From Polyporus tsugae (Eukaryota > Basidiomycota > Agaricomycetes > Polyporales > Polyporaceae): 64,000 bases of DNA. How positions within the stretch are numbered: position 1 is the stretch's first letter; each line of letters opens with the position of its first letter. Below, in pieces: positions 55,753 through 64,000 of the stretch. The stretch covers positions 1,929,501 through 1,993,500 of the forward strand of contig JAHRBS010000014.1 of assembly GCA_024305745.1 (NCBI GenBank), written 5' to 3'. The notes under the pieces are model-generated. The model was given only the letters and a program-made list of their open reading frames with translations. It did no database searches and was not told the origin of the DNA. A program made the position numbers and the translations under genes.

Positions 55753-57957
55753 TTATTTGTGCTCTTGCAGCGCGAGGATCAAGGCCCTCGCCTTATCGGA
55801 GCGTGGTTCAATGGTGCATGTGAAGGGAGCGGGATGGCTACGCAACGAATGAGCAGCCGAATTTTTAGGGAGGCAAGAGGACGACAAAGCGTACCTAATA
55901 ACTCCGCCAGTGTGTTCGGCGGTTTCGGGTGTAATCCGTACGCCGTCTTCGTTCAATGGGTTTGCGATATTGAAAACAGAGAGGAGGGAGGCGGCAACCA
56001 CGAGGACGGAGAGTTCCGCGAGGTGGAGTCCCGGACAGATGCTACGCTCCTGTCAGAACTCTTGCAGCACACCAGACCTCGAGGAGGTACGCACCGACGG
56101 CCAAAACCGAACGCGACTTTGCGAGGGTCAAGTTCGGGCTCTTTGCCGGGTCCACGAAGGAATCGCTCCGGGTTGAACGTGAACGGATCAGCATAAATTT
56201 CCGGGTCATGGAGGATGCGCCTATCCAATCAAAAAAACGTTGGCGACATCCGCGGACGTGAGCTTGATGACACGCACCATTGGTTGACACAAACTATGCT
56301 CCCCTTCGGGATGAAGTATCCCTCGTAGAAGTCGTCCTCGAGGATGGCGTGTGCGACGCCTGGCCACCGTATTGGTCAATATTAATTGCCTCTGCCGGAT
56401 GACCGGAAAAAGAAACTACCCACCAAGCGGGACAACTTGGTTCCAGCGGAGCGTCTCCAGATAGATTGCGTTGAGGTACGGCATCCGCGCGATATCGGCA
56501 TACGTGGGTAAGCGGTCGCGCCCTACGACGGTATCCAACTCTTCTTGTGCCCTCTTCTGCACCGCAGGCCACAAGCCCATGGCGAGAATGAACGTCAACT
56601 CCGCCGACACAGTCTGCAGGAACGGGCTACCATGAGATGTTGACAGCCATAGCCGACCTCCCGGCAACTTACCGTGTCCGCGCCGCCAGAATAAATCGAT
56701 GCAGCCGACATCTTGATCCTGTATTCCTCGCCTGGCGAGGGGTTGCCGGCAAGCATCGTGGAAGTGAAGCTGGGGAGCGCAGCCCCAGCAGCCTGGAGAC
56801 GGCAAGGTAGAAGCGAGGCGGAAGCATCAGCTTCGACGCTTCTAACTCAACTCGAGGCCACCTGGCTAAACGTACCATCTGATCCTTTACGAACTGGTGT
56901 GGCACGGCGCTCATCTGGTCCATGTTCGCCCTATACATTTGACCCTTGCGCTTCCACCCGGCGCCGGGCATCCATGTGGGCATATGCTTGACTAGGGATA
57001 GAATGTCGGAGTTCGCGGGTTACGTTACCGGGATGGTTAATGAACAGCACAGTGTCACCCTGAAACGAGGCACTTACGGAACGGGAAGACGTCGACGAGG
57101 AACGCACCGGGCTGGGCGACCTCGGCAGCCTGCTCCGTCGCCTCCTCAGCGATTCTGATCAGCGGGTCGTTGTTCTCCTGGGCTTGGTACCCGTAGGATA
57201 TCATGAGAACAATCGCCCCGGTCATCCTGTCGAGGTCGAGAGCCTGTGTCAACAACACTGAGGGCGCTCACGGACTGATGGAACAGAAAGAAGGGCCCTA
57301 GGTGCAGCAGCACTGATACGCAAGTCGGGTCAAAATGGCGAATCGAGACACGTACTTGCGTATCTGCGAAGGCAGGTCGGATGCGGGCTGGCGAAGCAAG
57401 CGGCGGAGCAGCTTCCCGGTCTGTTCTTCGACGATGGGAACAAAGGACTCGACGTTCTTGCGCGAGCCGAGGGCGCGCGCCATGAGCCGACGGTACTCCC
57501 GGAACTGGCTGCCGTAACGCAGGAGGACGAGGATCTGGTCCCAGCCGACGATGTCCCCGGCCATTATCATGTGCGGGCGGTCAGAGTAGATCGCCGACCG
57601 TTTCTCGAGCAGCTCGTACGCGTGCTTGTACGAGTTGATGACGACCAGCGGCTGCCCGAGGAGCACGATGGACATGAGATCCCCTGCGTATACATACATG
57701 TACGGCGGTCGATCAGCACAGCATGGGACACGGCGGCACGGAACGCACATACCCCATCGCTCGCCCCACTTCGCGAACGTCTTCCACTGGTAGTTGACCG
57801 GAACGTCGAAAGCGTTCCCGATGATGGGCCACCCAGCAGGACCAGGGGGCATTGGGTTCCTACGTTTCCGGAGGATGGCCGTCCTGAGAATGAGGACGAA
57901 CAGCACGACAGCAGCGACATGCCAAGCGGTGAGGAGGCCAGTAGTGGTGGTGCCCAT
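55753..57957 (-). CDS. Cytochrome P450 monooxygenase
   Basis: A membrane-anchored heme-thiolate monooxygenase of unknown substrate. The start MGTTTTGLLTAWHVAAVVLF is a single N-terminal anchor, followed by the Pro-rich hinge MPPGPAGWPIIGNAFDVPVN. Further marks are IYSDRPHMIMAGDIVGWDQI, the I-helix YSGGADTVSAELTFILAMGL, the K-helix YLNAIYLETLRWNQVVPLG with E-x-x-R, and DPFTFNPERFLRGPG. The heme loop reads FGFGRR-ICPGLHLAEL after an intron at about 56032-56076, keeping the Cys ligand. The exons end with PFTCTIEPRSDKARALILAL and a stop at 55753. All introns I checked in the C-terminal half splice in frame. It resembles the CYP64/O-methylsterigmatocystin oxidoreductase-like group that is expanded in polypores. 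The exact family cannot be assigned. Confidence 0.9.
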
Positions 57958-60824
57958 AGCGTGTCACGCAGTTGATGGGAGAGTCGCGGGAAGGCCTGAA
58001 CGTGAACAGGAGTGAGCGAAGTGACAGTGGAGGAATGCACGACGGATCTGAGACCCACCCAACACGAACGCCAGGTTGATATCTGCGCCATTGGCCGCCC
58101 CACGAAGAGAAGGCGTGTGCCCGCTCGCGTCGTTGCATTGGGTCCCGACGAGGCCTGACTCCTGGGCTGAACTTGACCTGATGGGGCAGGGGGCCGACCG
58201 GGGTTCTAGTATGGTGTAGGCTCTCCGTACTTCCATGCCGCGGTCTGCATCAGCTGGATGGCGAGATGACAAGGACCGTATAACGAGCATGCACTTGCCT
58301 TTCGAGACGACAGCTTTGCTGCGCAGCACGTGCGTAGTGTGGTTCGACTCGTACACGTTGCGAACTAGCCGAACGGGTCCGACAGTACTGGTCCGACACG
58401 CGGCACAAGGAACGGCATCGCGTACGGCTACCCGCACGCAACGCCCAGACCGTGTTCGAAACAAATTGTCGGTAGGCTCGCTTTTGTTCGCCTAGGTTCG
58501 CCTCCGGGGAGTAGACGAGCCGCCCGCGTTGCCACAGCGAAGCCCTTTGAGACAAAGTTCCGGGCGGGATGCACCCCGGGTCCAGACTGAGGCTCTCCAC
58601 CGCTCCAAAGTCGGTATCGCTTGCGGCCAACTGACCTGACATACTTACTGGGTGTAATTACACCCAGTCGTATCTGCTCCCGATAAAGTCAGCAAAGGAG
58701 ACTAAGCCACTTGGTGGATGATGTCCGACATCCAGCGCGATTAGGAGGTTCGCGGGCTGCTTCAACGCGGTAAAAAGGACCGACGCCGGGGCTTGGAGTT
58801 CAGGGGATCATACAACGATCTTTGTGGCTTGCGATTATCGTTTACACCATTCCTATCGCATCCCTGTCGAGTAGGAAGTAGGAGATCAGCACGATCGTGT
58901 TCACGTAAGTAAGAGGAGGAACGAGTCTGAACCTTTTCTGATCATGAACCCTCCTCAGGTACGGCGCCTATCATTCCACGGGGCGAGACGGGCGAGACGC
59001 TAGAGCGCGAACAGGAACCTTCGCCCAGACCTGCGCACGCCAAGGATCCCACGTTTAATTTGTAACACGTTCTTGAGGCCTGTTGCGAGGGGCGATTATC
59101 CGGACGGACTCTAAGCACAGGGGAATTGAGCAAATTTCGAAGACCTGCTGTAAAAGAGCAAGAATCCTCACACTCCAATTACGTTCACCCGAACAGCTGT
59201 GGGCCTGCTGCAGCTGGGTTACCAATGCCACCCGTGGGGCCTAGGCGTCGTGTCTGGGAGTGCGCATTATTCATCGTACATGACACCACTAATCTTGAGG
59301 ACTGGACGGATGGGAAAGGAGTTTGGGGGACACTACACATGCTTCCGCCATTGCTCTTCGAACATTTTGTGGAAGGTCTGGTTAAACCTGAGACATCGCG
59401 GGCCTCTTTTCGTTGAAGTTACGATCCAGGCGTAGGAAACTATGCGTAGTTGATTGAATATTCGGAGGCAAAAGGGGTACCAGCGTTTGACCTTCAGCGA
59501 CCTGGTGCGCGGGGCTAGCGGTGTCAGGTCAAGTTGTGCAAACTTATTCTGAAGTTCGTAGTAGATAAATTAGCAAGACGTCCTCCTTTGTGGAGACCGC
59601 TCAGAGAATGAAAAGATGGATCGTTGGGACAACTAGGACGAAGCGGGGATGGCGCATGTTGCGAATCCAAGCACCCACCTAGACCTTTTCTAGTAGAAGA
59701 GACAAGCATGCTCATATGAACGCCATACTTATTTGGAACTCTACTCACCGGACGGTCGGAGATGAGAGCCGATGAACAGCATTGATGAAAAGCCACATTT
59801 TATCGATGGTAAGACGTCGCTGGAGTGAGCCGCGATCTACCCGTTTTCGTTGAGGTGTGCTCAGGTGCTCGTAGTAGGAGGTAAGACTCACGAGGGATTT
59901 GCTAAAACACAGGCGTAGTTGATCGTGGCACAACATGCGTTGATCCTGAATCGTCGGACCTGGTATCGAGAAACGGAAAGTGGCGAGATTGGCAACTTCA
60001 CCTGTCGCAAGCCCTTGCCTCGTGCCGTCTTATGCGGTTGATCATGAGTCGGACGCATGTGTCGTCTGACGAACGTTCCATATGCTCCCAACCTGCTCCC
60101 AACATACCATACAGTAGTTCTGGTGCACGGAAATATATGAGTGGTATCAAGCCCCAGCCTCACCGATTCATCCGGAAGGGGCTTCAACATACCTGTACAT
60201 GATTGAGTCCCCCATACGGTATTGGACTGCATTAATATTACGACGAACCTTGTACTTGTCGGCCCGGTTCGACTGAGCAGTCCCAGTCTTAGGACAGGGA
60301 TTAGGATGCGTTCTTCGGACTACTTATAATCCGCGTCGCCGCATATCATGCAGCGATATCCCTCCTCCCATTTCGCATTCACAACCAGCCAGGTAAGAAC
60401 CCTCGGAGATTTCATGAATGAAAGCAGACCCGGCCACCGACGACTTCAAGTCTCGAGTTGAACGTTCATGATCAAGCTCAGTTGGTGGTTCAAAGTGAAG
60501 GACAGTGGCGTCAAATGAGGTATCGAGAAGTATGTAGTGAATTATATGGGAGTAGTTCACCGATTTTAAACAAGTAAGAGCACGGTCACAAGTTGGCATA
60601 ATGAGAACTAACAACAAATTATTATCCAAGATAGGCGCGCATCAATGTGGCAGGTGGTGACATGGTCCCGACTCCCGACTCCTCATCTCCATCGCCGTCT
60701 CGTCTAGCCCCCCCTTCCTTGTCTTCTGTTCTGGCACTGGTGCTTTTCGTGTAGCTCTACGGCCCACATAGCTTCTCTTCCTTCTGTCGAAGTCCACGAC
60801 GTTTCTTGAAGCCGGCCAAACAAT
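57958..60824. other. 2.9 kb without a recognisable gene
   Basis: The longest gene-poor stretch of the window. Open frames (for example 59126-59416 on plus and 60324-60629 on minus) lack domains. It contains a perfect palindrome at 58647-58668. The right end holds the promoter of the beta-adaptin gene, with CT-rich sequence near 60690-60790. Confidence 0.5.
58647..58668. repeat. Perfect 22-bp palindrome
   Basis: The half ACTGGGTGTAA is followed directly by its exact inverted copy, with no spacer. Confidence 0.95.
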
Positions 60825-63800
60825 ATGTCCAGCTTTCGTGCACCGCCCCGGAAGGGAGAGAACTTCGAACTCGCTGCTGATTTGAATAGTGAGTACAAGG
60901 AGAAGCGCAAGGATGCGATCAAGCGGGTTATTGCCAACATGACCGTGCAGAAAGGTGAGCACGAGTTTACGCTTGCGATTGGGTCGTCGTACCGATAGAC
61001 ATGCAAGATGTCAGCGGTCTCTTCCCCGACGTCCTCAAGAACATGCAGACGGACGATCTCGAGCAGAAGAAACTCGTATACCTCTACCTCATGAACTACG
61101 CCAAGACACAGCCGGAACTCGTCATCCTCGCCGTGAACACATTCGTGAAGGACACAGACGATCCCAACCCGCTCGTGCGCGCCCTTGCCATCAGGACTAT
61201 GGGCTGTCTTCGTGCGGAGAAGATCATCGATTACTTGTGCGACCCCCTCCAGAAGTGCTTGAAGGACGACAACCCGTACGTGCGCAAGACCGCAGCACTG
61301 TGCGTCGCGAAGCTGTACGACTTGAAGCCGGAGCTGGTGATCGAGAATGGATTCCTGGAGCAACTACGGGATATGATCTCGGATAGCAATCCTATGGTAC
61401 GTGTCATTACGCTGCTCAAAACCTTCCTGCTCCTGGAGCATCCGCCGGAAAGGATTCGGGAGAAGGCACCGACACTCTCGCCATGGGCCACGGCGTTGAC
61501 CTATTTGATTCGGTCATAAATAAATGAGAAGTGCGGCACCTTTGGCGTTGAGTTGCCTACCACATTGCTGTTGGATACTTACGGCGATGTCCAACGCTGG
61601 ACTGGGCGTACCGTTACGTACACCCGAACCGTTTACGAGGCGAGCGTGTCGTTGTTACACGTACTAATTATGTTTGCACAAACGATGATTCGTGCGCGCG
61701 TTGGAAAGCGGAGCGAATGGAGACCGTTTGAACACCGTCCTGTCCCTGTCCCTTATACCCTATTGTTAGTCTGTCGTGGGTATGGGTTATCCAACTGATG
61801 GTCTTTTGGCAGGTGGTGGCAAATACCGTTGCCGCACTGACAGATATTCACCTAGCAGCCGTCGCTGCTGGTGTTCCAAGAGACCAGTTCCCGATCACGA
61901 CCGATATCGTCAACAAGCTCTTGGTAGCGCTCAACGAGTGTTCAGAATGGGGACGAGTAGCCATTTTGAATGTGCTTTCGCGCTATACAGCAGAAGACGC
62001 TGGCGAAAGCGAGCACATATGCGAACGTGTTGTCCCTCAATTCCAGCATGCGAACGCAAGCGTCGTCCTTTCTGCTATCAAGGTGCCTATTCCATCTTCA
62101 CGTTCCTAATCCCTGGTGTGAGGTTAACACCCGTATTATCGCAGGTCGTAATGATTCACATGCGCGAAATCAACTCCGAGAGCCTCATCAAAACGCTCGT
62201 CCGAAAAATGGCGCCACCATTAGTGACGCTCCTCTCTAACCCCCCAGAGGTGCAGTGGGTCGCGCTCCGGAATATCAACCTCCTGCTCCAGAAGCGACCG
62301 GACATGCTTTCCAACGAAATGCGCGTGTTCTTCTGCAAGTACAACGACCCTCTCTACGTCAAAGTGGAGAAACTCGACATTATGGTTCGCCTGGCCACCG
62401 AGAACAACGTAGACCCGCTGTTGAGCGAGCTGAAAGAGTACGCCCTGTGTCGTAATTCCATATTGGGTATGATGCGCTGACTGGGCTACGCTGTATAGAT
62501 ACTCTCAGGAGGTCGACGTCGACTTCGTCCGGAGGAGTATCAAGGCGATCGGCCAGACTGCGATCAAGATCGACGAGGCGGCCGAACGTTGCGTTAACGT
62601 TTTGCTTGAGCTAATCGGCACCCGAGTCAGCTATGTTGTACAGGAAGCTGTGGTCGTTATGAAGGTTCGTTGTGTCGCTGACCTTTCACCTTCCTAGTTG
62701 TATGCGCCGCGAAGTGCGTTGGCTTACCACCGAGTCTTCGTCTTTGTGACAGGACATATTCCGGAAATATCCATCGACATACGAGGGCGTCATTCCGACG
62801 CTATGCGCGAATCTCGACGAACTTGACGAACCCGAAGCTAAGGCATCGCTGATCTGGATCATTGGCGAGTACGCGAAGAAGATTGACAACGCCGATGAGC
62901 TGCTTGGTATCTTCGTTGATACATTCACCGAAGAATCTTACCCTGTGCGTAGTCGTTACTCGCTGTTCTATCCTGACAAGATCGAAGAAGCTGAATTCGA
63001 TTCTGACTACGTCGCTTGCCGTGTTGTGTGGGGACGTTTATCATAGGTACAACTGCAAACGTTGACGGCTGTCGTGAAGCTCTACCTTCAAAAACCGGAG
63101 AGCTCGCAAGGGCTCGTGCAGAAGGTGCTCAACACGGCGACGAAAGACTGCGACTCGCCAGATGTTCGAGACCGCGCGTACATCTATTGGCGGTTACTGT
63201 CTACAGATCCTGGCGCTGCTAAGGTGCGTTGTCCACACACGGCAGCCAGCCCCGGGTCGCCGCCTTACTGTCACCCGTGCAGGCTGTTGTCTTGTCGGTG
63301 CGCCCGCCTATCACTCTTCCTCGAACGACAGTGTCGGCAGGGTTGCTGGAGGAGCTCTTGGGCGAGATCCCCTTACTTGCGAGTGTATACCACAAACCGG
63401 CAGAGACGTTCGTCGGCCAGGGACGCGTTGGTGCCGATTCAATGCAGCAGCGAAAAGGAACCGAGTGCGTACGCAGATGTCCCGATATCCAGATCGATGC
63501 TAACTTGGCCATGAGTGCAGTCCCGCAGACGACCGGCTCGCGACACAAAAAGCCCTCCAGACCGTCGCCGCAGGTCAGCAGGCCGAGAACCTCCTCGACT
63601 TCGACGACGACGTTCAGAACGACGGCCAGCCTTCCGGTCTCGCTGCGACCACCATCTTCTCGCAGACTCCCGCGGCAGCGAACCTCCTCGCGGGGACGTC
63701 AAGCAACCCGCTCGACGACCTCGTCTCCATTTTCGGCAATGTAAGCCTCACCGCGACACCAGCTACCCCTGCGGACGGGCTCGGCGGCTTTGGTTTTGGG

Positions 63801-63911
63801 GGAGCCCCACTTACACCAGCTGCACCGTCAATTACGCCTACAACACTGTCGCCCCAGCCTCCACAACAGCCGGTGCAGTCCGGTCAGGACGATTTGTTGG
63901 GTCTGTTCTGA
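60825..63911 (+). CDS. APL2: AP-1 complex beta-adaptin
   Basis: Large subunit of a clathrin adaptor acting at the trans-Golgi and endosomes. Start [20 protein letters not shown] at 60825. The adaptin trunk is complete: [137 protein letters not shown] and [21 protein letters not shown] Pro/Thr-rich hinge follows, and the protein ends DDLLGLF at 63911. That clathrin-box-like end without a C-terminal ear is the Apl2/AP-1 form seen in fungi. The intron at about 61395-61811 is about 417 bp, far longer than the others. The gene is close to the right edge but complete. Confidence 0.93.
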
Positions 63912-64000
63912 ATTTGTCCTTCACGAGTACTAGAGGCTTGAGTGTCGCTGTCCTTTTCTCGCGTGTGTACGTTCCGTTGTTGTCTATAGTGTAATAATGC

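Overview
The window reads as nuclear DNA of a wood-decay type basidiomycete (Agaricomycetes). Genes are broken by many short GT-AG introns of about 50-70 bp, GC is high, and several families typical of Agaricomycetes are present: DUF6533-like membrane proteins, a fungal HET-domain protein, an expanded P450 family and a chromodomain gypsy element. No rRNA, tRNA, CRISPR array or bacterial operon was seen. All coordinates come from reading translations and splice sites by eye. Start and stop positions of recognised genes are fairly firm. Some internal exon borders are approximate.

Layout. 1-1.55 kb: 3' end of a chromodomain Ty3/gypsy retrotransposon with its 3' LTR. 2.4-14 kb: a His-rich protein, adenylosuccinate lyase (ADE13), a divergent UBE2S-type ubiquitin-conjugating enzyme, a conserved unknown protein, an OTU deubiquitinase and a short-chain dehydrogenase. 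14.7-25.2 kb: a KIN4-like kinase with a C-terminal KA1-like domain, a PH-CNH protein lacking the RhoGEF catalytic domain, a domesticated integrase zinc-binding protein and a secreted Cys-rich, probably GPI-anchored protein.

25.2-32.5 kb is an accessory, decaying stretch. It has an F-box gene carrying a 19-bp minisatellite, a HET-domain gene with an internal deletion, and a second fragment of the same HET-type family. 32.5-42 kb is housekeeping again: a PalI/Rim9-SUR7-like membrane protein, histone H2A.Z, a CsbD/Hmp1-like small protein and mitochondrial RNA polymerase RPO41. 42-46.4 kb holds a DUF6533-type membrane protein and a clearly dead aldo-keto reductase.

47.1-51.7 kb is a compact block of mitochondrial and heme genes: the F1Fo-ATPase inhibitor INH1 head-to-head with ATP synthase subunit h (ATP14), then uroporphyrinogen-III synthase (HEM4) head-to-head with the citrate carrier CTP1. 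52-55 kb contains two degraded members of Agaricomycete families of unknown function. A cytochrome P450 follows at 55.7-58 kb, then about 2.9 kb without a recognisable gene, and finally the AP-1 beta-adaptin gene up to the end of the window.

The genes do not form one pathway. The pattern is conserved housekeeping genes, often in divergent pairs, separated by islands of transposon remnants, decaying accessory genes and clade-specific families. No clearly new multi-gene system was found. The best leads are the domesticated integrase protein, the DH-less PH-CNH protein, the fungal UBE2S with its APC/C-type tail, and the traces of gene decay.
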